A stretch of DNA of 17,269 nt from Porphyrobacter sp. UBA7686 (GTDB taxonomy: Bacteria > Pseudomonadota > Alphaproteobacteria > Sphingomonadales > Sphingomonadaceae), in contig DLGU01000055.1 of assembly GCA_002482865.1 (NCBI GenBank), positions 1 to 17,269 on the forward strand, read 5' to 3'. The position numbers were made by a program, and so were the translations under genes. Position 1 is the first letter of the stretch, and every line of letters begins with the position of its first letter. Below, one piece after another: positions 1 through 7,313 of this stretch. The notes under the pieces were generated by a model. The model saw only the letters and a program-made list of their open reading frames with translations, did no database searches and had not been told where the DNA came from.

Positions 1-1
1 C

Positions 2-397
2 TGGGTCAGCCACGAGAACCGTTCGGCGACCTTCCGGCTGGCCGAGGCGATCACTCCGCATCTCGACGCGAGCGCGGCCAAGTGCCTGCTGATCTTTGAC
101 GGCCCGACCTCGCTCTACGGCCTGACCGATAGCTGCCTGCCGACGAAGCTGATCTACCCCGATCACCTCAACAACGCGCTGGAGATGGACGCGCTGGGGA
201 TACGTCAGGAGGACGAGGTGCGCCGCATCCTGGCCACCGATCCGCCGGTGATCGTCACCGCCGGCCAGCCGCTCACCCCGCAGAATTACGCGGCCAAGGA
301 TCAGGTCGATGCGGCGATCAAGCGCGATTACCGCCTACTCGCCAAGGAAGAACTCCACCACCGCTATATCTACGCCTGGATACGCCGCGAGCGCTGA
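2..397 (+). CDS. C-terminal fragment of an unrecognised, probably membrane-associated protein (5' end outside window)
   Basis: The frame is open from the first complete codon at position 2 to a TGA at 395-397, giving about 131 residues of the C-terminus. I do not recognise the family with confidence. The fragment has a short hydrophobic strand (CLLIFDGP), then a Cys-containing stretch (LTDSCLP) and a DHLNNALE motif, and it ends in a basic tail (AWIRRER). No transmembrane segment lies in the visible part. The layout resembles the soluble C-terminal domain of polytopic envelope proteins such as sphingomonad glycosyltransferase-like membrane proteins, but this is only an inference. The codon pattern is strongly GC3-rich and matches the neighbouring genes, which supports real coding. 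No hairpin terminator is obvious in the 104-base gap before the next gene. Confidence 0.6.
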   Translation, partial: WVSHENRSATFRLAEAITPHLDASAAKCLLIFDGPTSLYGLTDSCLPTKLIYPDHLNNALEMDALGIRQEDEVRRILATDPPVIVTAGQPLTPQNYAAKDQVDAAIKRDYRLLAKEELHHRYIYAWIRRER

Positions 398-501
398 ATC
401 GGTCCGCACTTGCAATGCGGCTAAACTCCCTGCAATTCTGATGCTTCGCGCGGGCGCCCTTGCCGGGGCCGCCGCAGCATCCGCCAAAGGGAGAGACGCG
501 C

Positions 502-2628
502 TTGAAACTCGCATCGAGGCTGGCCATGGCACTTGCCATGAGCACATCGACCATTGCCCTTGCCGATGACGGCATCCCCGGGCCCGAGCAGGATCCCTAC
601 ATCTTCCTCGAGGAAGCGCGCAGCCCCGAGGCGCTGGACTGGGTCGCCAAGGAAAACGCCCGCACCCTCGCCGCCTTTGAGGCCGACCCGCGGTATGCGC
701 AATTGAAGGCCGAGGCGCTGGCGATCTTCGACAGCAACGACCGCATTCCCTTCGTCAGCTTCCGCCCCGACGGACTCTACAATTTCTGGCAGGACAAGGC
801 GAACCCCAAGGGCATCCTGCGCCGCACCACGCTCAAAAGCTACCGCACCGCCAGCCCTGAGTGGGAGGTCATCCTCGACGTCGACGCGCTCGCCAAGGCG
901 GAAGGCAAGGAGTGGGTCTATCAGGGTTCGACCTGCCTGCCGCCCGCAATGAACCGCTGCATGATCGCGCTGTCCGACGGCGGCGAAGACGCCACCATCC
1001 TGCGCGAGTTCGACACCAGCACCAAGCAGTTCATCGAAGGCGGCTTCGTGCTCGATTCGAAGAGCCAGGGCGGGGTCGAGTGGGTCGACGAGAATACCCT
1101 GCTGGTCGGCCGCAACTTCGGCGAAGGTACGCTGACCGAGAGCGAATATCCCTTCACCACTCGGGAATGGAAGCGCGGCACTGCCATCGCCGACGCACCC
1201 GAGATCTTCCGCGGCGATGCCAAGGACGTTTCGTCCGGCGCGGCGCTGCTGCGCGACAACGAGGACGTGATCCACGCCCGCATCGCCTATCGCGGGATCA
1301 GCTTCCACGAGCGGCTGTGGTATGTCTGGCAAGGGGGCCAGTGGCTCCAGCTCGAGCTGCCCACCAAGGCAAATCCGGTCGGCATCGTCGACGGGCACAT
1401 GCTGTTCTCGCCCGATGTCGACTGGACCGTCGACGGCCAGACCTTCCCCGCCGACAGCCTCGTGGCGGTCGATCTGGAGGAATGGAAGGCCAATCCCAAC
1501 GGCGCCAAGAAGGCGCTGGTGTGGGCGCCGGGCTATCGCCAGACCAAGCAGGGCAGCACCGTGACCGCGGGCGGGCTCTATGTCGCGATGCTCGACAACG
1601 TCGTGGGCAAAGTGCTGAAGTTCAACTTCGATGACGGGCGCTGGAACAGCCAGCCCGTCGACCTGCCCGACAACGCGACCATCGGCATCGCCGCTTCCTC
1701 GGACGATAGCGACCAGATCATGTACACGGTGAGCGGCTTCCTCGAGCCGACCACCCTCTACTACACCGACGGCACGGCCGCGCCTGCGGTGCTCAAGACC
1801 TCGCCTACCTATTTCGACCCGGCGGGCTCAACAGTCGAGCAATACGAGGCGGTCAGCAAGGACGGGACCAAGATCCCCTACTTCATCGTCAAGCCCAAGG
1901 GCATGACGCTGGACGGCACCACCGCAACACTGCTGACCGGCTACGGCGGGTTCCAGGTGCCGCGCCTGCCCGGCTACCTTGGCTCGACCGGCAAGCTGTG
2001 GGTCGAAAAGGGCGGCGCCTATGTGCTCGCCAACCTGCGCGGCGGCGGCGAGTTCGGGCCGAACTGGCACCAGACCGCGATCCGCGAGAACAAGCAGCGC
2101 ACCTGGGACGATTTCATCGCGGTGGGTGAGGACCTGGTGAAGCGCGGCTTCACTTCGCCTCAGCATCTCGGCATCCAGGGTGGCTCGCAGGGCGGGCTGC
2201 TGGTCGGCACTTTCTTCACCCAGCGGCCCGACCTGCTGAACGCGGCGATCGTGCAGATCCCGCTGTTCGACATGCTGCGCTACCATGTGATCGGGCGCGG
2301 GGCCTCGTGGATCGGCGAGTATGGCGATCCGCGCATCCCCGAACAGCGCGCCTGGATCGAGGGCTATTCGCCCTATCAGAAGATCGTGGCTGGCGTGAAT
2401 TACCCCGCGCCGTTCCTGTGGGCCTCGACCGCGGATGACCGCACCCACCCCGCCCACGCGCGCAAGGGTGCCGCCAAGCTTAAGGCGCTCGGCCAGCCCT
2501 ATTACTACTTCGAAGATACCACCGGGGGCCACTCTGGCGGGGTCGACAATGACCAGCGTGCCAAGCTTCAAGCGCTGCAATTCATCTACCTGATGCAGCG
2601 GCTCATGGCGCCCGTGTCCGGCGGATAG
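502..2628 (+). CDS. Secreted prolyl oligopeptidase family (S9A) serine peptidase
   Basis: Predicted 708-residue serine peptidase, close to the usual S9A length, cleaving peptides after proline or similar residues, probably in the periplasm. The TTG at 502 is preferred because AAAGGGAGAG (486-495) sits six bases upstream. From there the protein opens with a clean Sec signal peptide, MKLASRLAMA, a hydrophobic core, and a cleavage site after ALA near residue 22. A TTG 14 codons further upstream would add a proline-rich stretch that spoils this signal. The middle is a beta-propeller-like region. The C-terminal alpha/beta hydrolase has the expected parts: oxyanion Tyr481 in GYGGF, nucleophile Ser562 in GGSQGG, Asp645 in TADDRTHP, and His677 in GGHSGG. 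Classical prolyl oligopeptidases have Asn after the nucleophile (GGSNGG), whereas this one has Gln. A terminator follows directly, so the gene is probably monocistronic. Confidence 0.93.
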   Translation: MKLASRLAMALAMSTSTIALADDGIPGPEQDPYIFLEEARSPEALDWVAKENARTLAAFEADPRYAQLKAEALAIFDSNDRIPFVSFRPDGLYNFWQDKANPKGILRRTTLKSYRTASPEWEVILDVDALAKAEGKEWVYQGSTCLPPAMNRCMIALSDGGEDATILREFDTSTKQFIEGGFVLDSKSQGGVEWVDENTLLVGRNFGEGTLTESEYPFTTREWKRGTAIADAPEIFRGDAKDVSSGAALLRDNEDVIHARIAYRGISFHERLWYVWQGGQWLQLELPTKANPVGIVDGHMLFSPDVDWTVDGQTFPADSLVAVDLEEWKANPNGAKKALVWAPGYRQTKQGSTVTAGGLYVAMLDNVVGKVLKFNFDDGRWNSQPVDLPDNATIGIAASSDDSDQIMYTVSGFLEPTTLYYTDGTAAPAVLKTSPTYFDPAGSTVEQYEAVSKDGTKIPYFIVKPKGMTLDGTTATLLTGYGGFQVPRLPGYLGSTGKLWVEKGGAYVLANLRGGGEFGPNWHQTAIRENKQRTWDDFIAVGEDLVKRGFTSPQHLGIQGGSQGGLLVGTFFTQRPDLLNAAIVQIPLFDMLRYHVIGRGASWIGEYGDPRIPEQRAWIEGYSPYQKIVAGVNYPAPFLWASTADDRTHPAHARKGAAKLKALGQPYYYFEDTTGGHSGGVDNDQRAKLQALQFIYLMQRLMAPVSGG

Positions 2629-2652
2629 GGCCGCGCTGACAGCTGAAGTAAG

Positions 2653-2683
2653 ATGGGGCGGTTCCGGTAAGGAGCCGCCCCAT
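2653..2683 (+). terminator. Hairpin terminator after the prolyl peptidase gene
   Basis: A 13-base stem, ATGGGGCGGTTCC (2653-2665) with GGAGCCGCCCCAT (2671-2683), closes a GGTAA loop and has a single G-U wobble. It starts 25 bases after the peptidase stop codon. The following T run is short (TTT including the last stem base), so termination efficiency is uncertain, but the stem is long and GC-rich. Confidence 0.75.
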
Positions 2684-2774
2684 TTGCGTTAGGTCCGCAA
2701 GGTAACTCAACTGCCTGTAAAACAAGCCGACACTTTATCCTCGGTTCGTCGCACCCACGGAACGGGACGCTTCC

Positions 2775-2790
2775 TCAACGCAAAATTAAC
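2775..2790 (+). promoter_or_regulatory. Candidate CtrA box upstream of the SciP-like gene
   Basis: The sequence TCAA-N7-TTAAC differs from the alphaproteobacterial CtrA consensus TTAA-N7-TTAA(C) at one base. It lies 85 bases before the chosen ATG of the DUF1153 gene. A further GGTTAG at 2808-2813 could be a reversed half-site. In Caulobacter crescentus, sciP is known to be transcribed under CtrA control, so the location is biologically sensible. The match itself is short and could occur by chance. Confidence 0.4.
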
Positions 2791-2874
2791 CCTGTTTCGA
2801 AAGGTCTGGTTAGGTCTTCCCGTCAACATTCAGGCCATCGGGGGCGATGAGCACAAGCGATGAGGAGCAAATTG

Positions 2875-3120
2875 ATGGCCTACCCCAGAGAGATTTCGAT
2901 CGCCGATGCGATCAAGAGCTACAACGCCCTGCCCAAGACGCACCGCGTCCACTGGTCAAAGGCGCGCAAGGACGAGGTTGTCCGCGCGGTGCACGAGAAG
3001 GCGATCAGCTTCCACGAAGCACGCGAACGCTATCTGCTGAGCCGCAGCGAGTTCGAACAATGGGAAGCCGATTATCTCGCCGACGCGCCTGTTGGTACGG
3101 GGCGGATGCAGGACGCGTGA
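2875..3120 (+). CDS. sciP-like: SciP-like DUF1153 protein (CtrA inhibitor family)
   Basis: An 81-residue helix-turn-helix protein of the DUF1153 family, to which Caulobacter SciP belongs. SciP binds CtrA at its target promoters and represses CtrA-dependent transcription in early cell-cycle stages. The visible family core runs from about residue 18 to 67: LPKTHRVHWSKARK, then DEVVRAVHEKAISFHEA, then RERYLLSRSEFEQWEADY, matching the RRK...VV.AV...L...EA..RY.LS..EF..W pattern. The ATG at 2875 is chosen because GAGGAG (2862-2867) lies seven bases upstream. An ATG five codons earlier is possible but places that Shine-Dalgarno inside the gene. The N-terminus and the spacing differ from canonical SciP, so this may be a paralogue rather than the orthologue. 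Upstream is a candidate CtrA box. Its 3' end faces the SOUL-family gene, with 16 bases between the stops. Confidence 0.82.
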   Translation: MAYPREISIADAIKSYNALPKTHRVHWSKARKDEVVRAVHEKAISFHEARERYLLSRSEFEQWEADYLADAPVGTGRMQDA

Positions 3121-3136
3121 CGCCCCGCGCCGCCGG

Positions 3137-3733
3137 TCACTTCGCCGCGACGGGGATCAGCACCTCGTTGCGGCGCAGCGGCCCCGGGACCATCGGGGCG
3201 TCGTAGAAGGCAAACTCGGCCTCGCCTGCGGGCATCAGGCCCTGCGTTGCCAGCCAATCGCGCAGCCGCGCTTCCATCAGCGCGAGATCGCGCGCCGAAC
3301 CATTGCCTGAAAAGCGAATCGCCGCCATCCGCCGCGCCGGAATCTGTGTCAGCGCAATGTCGGTAGGCGCGGGCGGCAGGGTTTCGAGCGTGTATTTGGA
3401 CGGCATCACGAACCGCATCCGCCATTCGCCCGGCTGGGTCTCGTCCTGAAGCACCGGCGCGGTCATGGCGATTTTCTCGCCGCCTGCGGGGCGATCCTGC
3501 GCAAAGATATAGGCGGCGAGGCGCCGGAAGCTCGCACCGCTGGCGCGTTCACGGCTGCCCGAGTGGCTGACCTCGGCGACCACCAGCGAGGGGTAATCGC
3601 GCAACTCGAAGTCCTCATCCGCGCTGACCAGCGCAAAGTCGGGCTGTTCGGTCTGGCGGTATTGTGCGTACACAGCGGCAGCTCCCACAGCAGCAAGGCC
3701 GATCCCGGCAGCGATCCAGCGTCCGGCGTTCAT
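3137..3733 (-). CDS. SOUL family heme-binding protein
   Basis: A 198-residue protein of the SOUL/HBP family, which binds heme or related tetrapyrroles; the bacterial role is not established. The ATG at 3733 has AGGAG about eight bases upstream on the minus strand. A GTG nine codons earlier is less likely. The N-terminus (MNAGRWIAAG, then a run of Ala, Gly and Val to about residue 24) is a signal anchor or signal peptide, so the domain should face the periplasm. Family marks include FELRDYPSLVVAEV (about residues 42-55), GASFRRLAAYIF (about 65-76), EKIAMTAPVL (about 85-94), and the C-terminal FAFYDAPMVPGPLRRNEV, all typical of SOUL proteins. It lies 57 bases downstream of the HNH protein gene on the same strand and may be the end of a glmU-led transcript. 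Confidence 0.9.
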   Translation of the reverse strand: MNAGRWIAAGIGLAAVGAAAVYAQYRQTEQPDFALVSADEDFELRDYPSLVVAEVSHSGSRERASGASFRRLAAYIFAQDRPAGGEKIAMTAPVLQDETQPGEWRMRFVMPSKYTLETLPPAPTDIALTQIPARRMAAIRFSGNGSARDLALMEARLRDWLATQGLMPAGEAEFAFYDAPMVPGPLRRNEVLIPVAAK

Positions 3734-3790
3734 GGTGTTTCTCCTGATGACATGCACCACAAGTGGGCAGGCCAGCCGAAAGTTCCACCC

Positions 3791-4057
3791 CTACCGCGTC
3801 GGCGCGTCGAAATCGGCGGGCTTGTTGGCGATCCAGGCGACGAATTTGGCGATGGCGGGATTGTCCCGGATCACGCTGGCGCTGTCGCCGATGCGGGCAA
3901 GTTCGTTATTGGTGAAGTTGGCGTGGATCGTCTTGTGGCAGATCGGGTGGATCGGCACTTTCACTTTGCCTTTTTTCGCCTTGGGCACAGGGTGATGCCA
4001 TTGGACGATATCGCCGAGCGGGCGGCCGCAGAGCCAGCAGTTGGGGTGGTCGCTCAC
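3791..4057 (-). CDS. Small HNH-type / zinc-binding protein coupled to glmU
   Basis: An 88-residue protein with a dense set of metal-ligand residues: Cys7 and Cys10 (CWLC), His21-His22, His37, Cys40-His41 and His45. This spacing (CxxC, HH, then HxxCHxxxH) is characteristic of compact HNH nucleases, where the second His of the HH pair is the general base and the later His/Cys residues bind the metal. A basic patch PKAKKGKVK follows the HH pair and could contact DNA. Nuclease activity is inferred from the motif only. The GTG start overlaps the glmU stop as GTGA, so translation is probably coupled to glmU. The C-terminal third lacks recognised motifs. A purely structural zinc-finger role is the main alternative. 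Confidence 0.75.
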   Translation of the reverse strand: MSDHPNCWLCGRPLGDIVQWHHPVPKAKKGKVKVPIHPICHKTIHANFTNNELARIGDSASVIRDNPAIAKFVAWIANKPADFDAPTR

Positions 4058-5424
4058 CCCTTCTTCTCCGCTGCCTTCTTCTTCTTCATCGCATCGTGGA
4101 ACCGGTCCGCCCAGCCGTCCTTCACCAGCTGTTCGGCGCGGACCATCCTGAGTTCGCCCGGCGCGACATCGCGGCTCACCGCCGATCCTGCCGCGACAAT
4201 CGCATCAGCGCCGATGGTCACAGGTGCGATGAGCGACGAGTTGGAACCGATAAACGCCCCCGGCCCAATCACGGTCTTGTACTTGAAGTACCCATCATAA
4301 TTGCAGGTGATGGTGCCAGCGCCGATATTCGCGCCCGCGCCAATGGTGGCGTCGCCCAGATAGGTGAGGTGGCTCGCCTTGGCACCCTCGCCCAACACGG
4401 CGTTTTTGACTTCGACGAAGTTGCCGATGAAGCTGTTCTCGCCCAGCACCGTGCCGGGGCGCAGACGCGCAAAGGGGCCGACCTTGACGCCGCTGGCGAG
4501 GCTGGCGCCTTCGATATGGGAGTTGGCGCGGATCAGCACCTTGTCGGCGACCGTCACGCCGGGGCCAAAGAACACGTTGGGTTCGATGGTGACATCCCGA
4601 CCCAGCACGGTGTCCCAGCTGAAGAACACCGTCTCGGGCGCGATCAAGGTCGCGCCGTCATCCATCGCACGGAGGCGGCGCGCAGCCTGCCAGCGCGCTT
4701 CGGCGGCGGCGAGTTCGGCGCGGGAATTGATCCCTGCCACTTCGTCCGCGCTCTCCGCAGTGATGACCGCGCAGGTGCGCCCATCCGCGATGGCAATATT
4801 GACGATGTCCGGGAGATAATATTCACCCTGCGCATTGTCGTTGCCGACCCGTGCCAGCAGCGCGAACAGATCGGCGGCGCGTGCTGCAACCAGTCCCGAA
4901 TTGCACAGCCGGGTGGCGCGTTCGCCTTCGTCGGCGTCCTTGTATTCGACCATCTTGATGATGGTCCCGGCATCATCCGCGATCACCCGGCCATAATGGA
5001 GCGGATCGGCAGGCTCGAAGCCCAGCACCACGGCAGCGGGATTGTCGTCACCATGCAGCCGTTCGAGCATGGCGCGCATTGTCGCTGCTTTCACGAAGGG
5101 CACATCGCCATAAAGGACGAGCACATCGCCCGAGAACTCCGCCAACGCGCCTTCGGCCTGTTGAACCGCATGGGCCGTGCCGAGCTGCGGCTCCTGCAGA
5201 CAGGTCGCCGCGCGCTCGACCACGGCCTTCTCGATCTGGTCTCGCCCCGCGCCCACCACGACCGCGGTCCGCTCCGGCCCGAGTTCCGCTACGCTTGCCA
5301 TGAGGTGTTCAAGCATGGCACGGCCCGCGATGGTGTGCAGCACCTTGTGCGTATCGCTTTTCATGCGGGTGCCCTTGCCCGCAGCAAGGATGATGGCAGC
5401 GAAAGGATGTGTCGTCGTGGTCAT
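4054..5424 (-). CDS. glmU: Bifunctional N-acetylglucosamine-1-phosphate uridyltransferase / glucosamine-1-phosphate acetyltransferase
   Basis: Makes UDP-N-acetylglucosamine in two steps, acetylating glucosamine-1-phosphate and then transferring UMP, which feeds peptidoglycan and lipopolysaccharide synthesis in the cytoplasm. The ATG at 5424 gives 456 residues, the same length as E. coli GlmU, and begins four codons before the HPFAAIILAAG core. The N-terminal pyrophosphorylase domain shows LAAGKGTR (residues 13-20), Lys27 in HKVLH, and LYGDVPF. The C-terminal left-handed beta-helix shows hexapeptide repeats, the catalytic-type His352 in SHLTYLGD, and NIGAGTITCNYDG followed by a KYKT motif. The tail is lysine-rich (AMKKKKAAEKKG). 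The gene is divergent from gph across 77 bases, and its stop overlaps the start of the HNH gene by four bases. glmS, a frequent partner, is not in the window. Confidence 0.98.
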   Translation of the reverse strand: MTTTTHPFAAIILAAGKGTRMKSDTHKVLHTIAGRAMLEHLMASVAELGPERTAVVVGAGRDQIEKAVVERAATCLQEPQLGTAHAVQQAEGALAEFSGDVLVLYGDVPFVKAATMRAMLERLHGDDNPAAVVLGFEPADPLHYGRVIADDAGTIIKMVEYKDADEGERATRLCNSGLVAARAADLFALLARVGNDNAQGEYYLPDIVNIAIADGRTCAVITAESADEVAGINSRAELAAAEARWQAARRLRAMDDGATLIAPETVFFSWDTVLGRDVTIEPNVFFGPGVTVADKVLIRANSHIEGASLASGVKVGPFARLRPGTVLGENSFIGNFVEVKNAVLGEGAKASHLTYLGDATIGAGANIGAGTITCNYDGYFKYKTVIGPGAFIGSNSSLIAPVTIGADAIVAAGSAVSRDVAPGELRMVRAEQLVKDGWADRFHDAMKKKKAAEKKG

Positions 5425-5501
5425 GGTGCCTGTCTTTAGGGAAAGGCGCGCCTGCCAGCAATTGCTTGCGGTTTGAAGAACCATCCGCCACCGCGCACAC
5501 C

Positions 5502-6197
5502 ATGACGACGATCCCTTTTGACGCCATCGGCTTTGACCTTGATGGCACCCTGCTCGATACGTTCCGCGATCTCGGCGCGGCGGTGAACCACGCGCTCGTG
5601 TTGGGGGGCTTTGCCGAAGTCTCGGTCGAAACGTCGAAAGACCTGATCGGCGGCGGGGCCAAGATCATGCTCGCCCGCGCGATCGAGGCACAGGGCGGCG
5701 TCGCCGAAGACGAGTTCAAGCGGCTCTACAAGGCGATGCTCGGCTTCTACGAACAGAACAACGCCGTCCACACCGCCCCCTACCCGGGTGTGCGCGAGGC
5801 GCTGGCGGAATTGGCCGCGCAAGGCGTGCGGATGGCGGTCGTCACCAACAAGTTCGAAGCCTTCGCGCGCAACGTGCTCACCCAGCTCGATCTGATCAGC
5901 ACGTTCGAGACGGTGATCGGCGGCGATTCGATGGGTAAGGGGCCGGACGGCCAGTTCCTCGCCAAACCCCACCCCGCCCCCGTCCTCGCCGCGCGCGAGG
6001 CTTTGGGCGGCGGCCGCTTCGTCTTCATCGGCGATTCTACCTATGACGTGCGCGCCGCCAAATCGGCAGGCGTGCCAGTCATCGCGGCGGCCTATGGTTA
6101 TTGCGACAAGCCCCCGCATGAACTCGGCGCAGATGCGGTGATCGATTCGTTTGCGGAGCTGATTCCCGCCCTCGGAGCCTTCAACACCGCGGCCTGA
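5502..6197 (+). CDS. gph: HAD-family phosphatase, phosphoglycolate phosphatase-like
   Basis: A 231-residue haloacid-dehalogenase hydrolase, probably dephosphorylating 2-phosphoglycolate produced by repair of oxidised DNA ends. All four HAD motifs are visible: nucleophile Asp12 and acid/base Asp14 in FDLDGTLLDT, Thr115 in VVTNK, Lys155 in AKPHPAP, and the acidic pair at Asp178/Asp182 in IGDSTYD. An alpha-helical cap fits between motifs I and II, as in Gph and PGMB-type enzymes. The ATG at 5502 is chosen because it begins six codons before the first beta strand. Its Shine-Dalgarno is weak, so translation may rely on a short leader. Substrate cannot be fixed from sequence, since related phosphatases act on several small phosphates. 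A hairpin follows 40 bases after the stop. Confidence 0.88.
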   Translation: MTTIPFDAIGFDLDGTLLDTFRDLGAAVNHALVLGGFAEVSVETSKDLIGGGAKIMLARAIEAQGGVAEDEFKRLYKAMLGFYEQNNAVHTAPYPGVREALAELAAQGVRMAVVTNKFEAFARNVLTQLDLISTFETVIGGDSMGKGPDGQFLAKPHPAPVLAAREALGGGRFVFIGDSTYDVRAAKSAGVPVIAAAYGYCDKPPHELGADAVIDSFAELIPALGAFNTAA

Positions 6198-6237
6198 CCT
6201 TACGGCATCGCACCCTGTCAGTTCGGATGTTGCAAGC

Positions 6238-6276
6238 CGGGCGCGAAAGTGCCACGCAGCGCCCGCATTTTGCTTT
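6238..6276 (+). terminator. Candidate terminator after gph
   Basis: CGGGCGC (6238-6244) pairs with GCGCCCG (6259-6265) around a 14-base loop and is followed by a moderately T-rich CATTTTGCTTT. The long loop makes this weaker than the other terminators in the window. It overlaps the left edge of the palindrome at 6274-6289. Confidence 0.4.
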
Positions 6277-6289
6277 ACGCAGGCGTAAA
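6274..6289 (+). promoter_or_regulatory. Perfect inverted repeat, likely operator, upstream of the short-chain dehydrogenase
   Basis: TTTACGC-AG-GCGTAAA is a perfect 7-2-7 palindrome whose last base lies 31 bases before the ATG at 6321. The TTTACG/CGTAAA arms resemble operators described for regulators of acyl-CoA and branched-chain amino acid breakdown in proteobacteria (LiuR-type motifs with TTTACG or TTGACG arms). This resemblance is from memory, and the regulator is not in the window. The position would let a bound repressor block the promoter of the downstream gene. Confidence 0.55.
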
Positions 6290-6320
6290 CCGCGCCGCAT
6301 GTTTGGACAGGAGAACCCAC

Positions 6321-7250
6321 ATGACCATCAGCTTCAAGGACAAGGTCGCCATCGTCACCGGTGCAGGCGGCGGGCTCGGCAAGGCCTATGCGCTCGAACT
6401 CGCCCGTCGCGGTGCGAAGGTTGTCGTCAACGACCTCGGTGGTTCGCGTGACGGCACCGGCACCTCGGACGCGGCGGCGCAGGTCGTCGCCGAGATCGAA
6501 GCCATCGGTGGCGAAGCGGTCGCCAATGGCGGATCGGTCACCGAATTCGAACAGATGGAAAAGATGGTCGCCGACGCCAAGCAGAAGTGGGGCGGCGTCC
6601 ATGTGCTGATCAACAACGCGGGCGTGCTGCGCGACAAGACATTCGCCAAGATGGAGCCGGCCGACTTCGAATTCGTGGTCAAGGTCCACCTCACCGGCTC
6701 GGCCTTCGCCACCAAGGCGTGCTGGGAAACCTTCCGCGAACAAGGCTATGGTCGCATCCTCATGACCGCGTCTTCGACCGGCCTGTTCGGCAACTTCGGC
6801 CAGGCGAACTACGGCGCGGCCAAGCTCGGCCTCGCGGGTCTGACCAAGACACTGGCACTGGAAGGCGCGAAGTATAACGTGCGCTGCAACACCCTGTCGC
6901 CGGTCGCTGGCACCCGCATGACCGAAGACCTGTTCCCTGAAGAAGCCTTCAAGCTGTTCGCGCCGGAAAACGTGGTGCCGGCGGCGCTGTTCCTCGTCAG
7001 TGAAGATGCGCCGACCAACGCCATCGTCGGCGCTGGCGCAGGCGGCTATCATTCCTCGTGGACGGTGATGAACGATGCGGTCTGGCTGCCGGAAGGCGAG
7101 CGCACGCTCGAAGGCTTTGCCGCACGCTGGGAGGAGATCAATTCCTTCACCAACCTCATCGCTCCGCAATCGGGCAGTGAGCAGTCGGGCAACATCCTTC
7201 GCGCGATGCAGAAGGTCACCGGCACCGGCCCCGCCAGCGCGCGAGGGTAA
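6321..7250 (+). CDS. Short-chain dehydrogenase/reductase, 3-hydroxyacyl-CoA dehydrogenase (MFE-2) type
   Basis: A 309-residue NAD(P)-dependent oxidoreductase. The start has AGGAGAA (6309-6315) five bases upstream. The Rossmann fold shows TGAGGGLG (residues 13-20), the VVNDLGG strand end with Asp (NAD-type preference), NNAG, catalytic Ser151 in TASSTG, and Tyr164/Lys168 in YGAAK. The long insert after VVNDLGG ([15 protein letters not shown]) and the C-terminal extension beyond the usual 250 residues are typical of the dehydrogenase domain of the multifunctional beta-oxidation enzyme (HSD17B4/Fox2 type). A role in fatty-acid or steroid side-chain oxidation is therefore likely, with the exact substrate unknown. 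The hydratase and SCP2 domains of the fused eukaryotic form are absent. A perfect palindrome lies just upstream and a strong terminator follows. Confidence 0.92.
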   Translation: MTISFKDKVAIVTGAGGGLGKAYALELARRGAKVVVNDLGGSRDGTGTSDAAAQVVAEIEAIGGEAVANGGSVTEFEQMEKMVADAKQKWGGVHVLINNAGVLRDKTFAKMEPADFEFVVKVHLTGSAFATKACWETFREQGYGRILMTASSTGLFGNFGQANYGAAKLGLAGLTKTLALEGAKYNVRCNTLSPVAGTRMTEDLFPEEAFKLFAPENVVPAALFLVSEDAPTNAIVGAGAGGYHSSWTVMNDAVWLPEGERTLEGFAARWEEINSFTNLIAPQSGSEQSGNILRAMQKVTGTGPASARG

Positions 7251-7271
7251 AGGCGGTTAGACCGCAAACAG

Positions 7272-7307
7272 AAGGCCCGTCCCTGCGAGGGGCGGGCCTT
7301 TTCTGTT
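7272..7307. terminator. Bidirectional terminator between the dehydrogenase and DUF2794 genes
   Basis: A 12-base stem, AAGGCCCGTCCC (7272-7283) with GGGGCGGGCCTT (7289-7300), closes a TGCGA loop and has one G-U pair. The plus-strand side continues TTCTGTT, and an outer ACAG/CTGT pairing can extend the stem past a two-base bulge. It sits between two convergent genes, so it probably serves both. Confidence 0.88.
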
Positions 7308-7313
7308 CGTGGC

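Noticed and set aside
413..441. Possible sigma-70 promoter (TTGCAA, 17 bases, CAATTC) before the prolyl peptidase
   Set aside because: The -10 box matches only three of six bases; too weak to report as a feature.
421..1398. Long minus-strand open frame opposite the prolyl peptidase
   Set aside because: It is an antisense shadow produced by high third-position GC; the plus strand carries a signal peptide and a full catalytic triad.
1828..2580. Minus-strand open frame of about 250 codons opposite the peptidase catalytic domain
   Set aside because: No recognisable domain; it overlaps the Ser/Asp/His motifs of the real gene on the other strand.
2688..2816. Two copies of GTTAGGTC in the gap before the SciP-like gene
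   Set aside because: An eight-base match 121 bases apart is likely chance and has no known binding role.
4096..5439. Plus-strand open frame of about 447 codons opposite glmU
   Set aside because: The opposite strand is an unmistakable full-length GlmU; the shadow has no domain.
5425..5501. Palindromes GGCGCGCC and GCAATTGC in the glmU-gph divergent gap
   Set aside because: Short self-complementary words are common at this GC content and no supporting promoter boxes were found.
5436..7169. Minus-strand open frame spanning gph and the dehydrogenase
   Set aside because: It runs antisense through two well-supported enzymes and an intergenic region with a palindrome.
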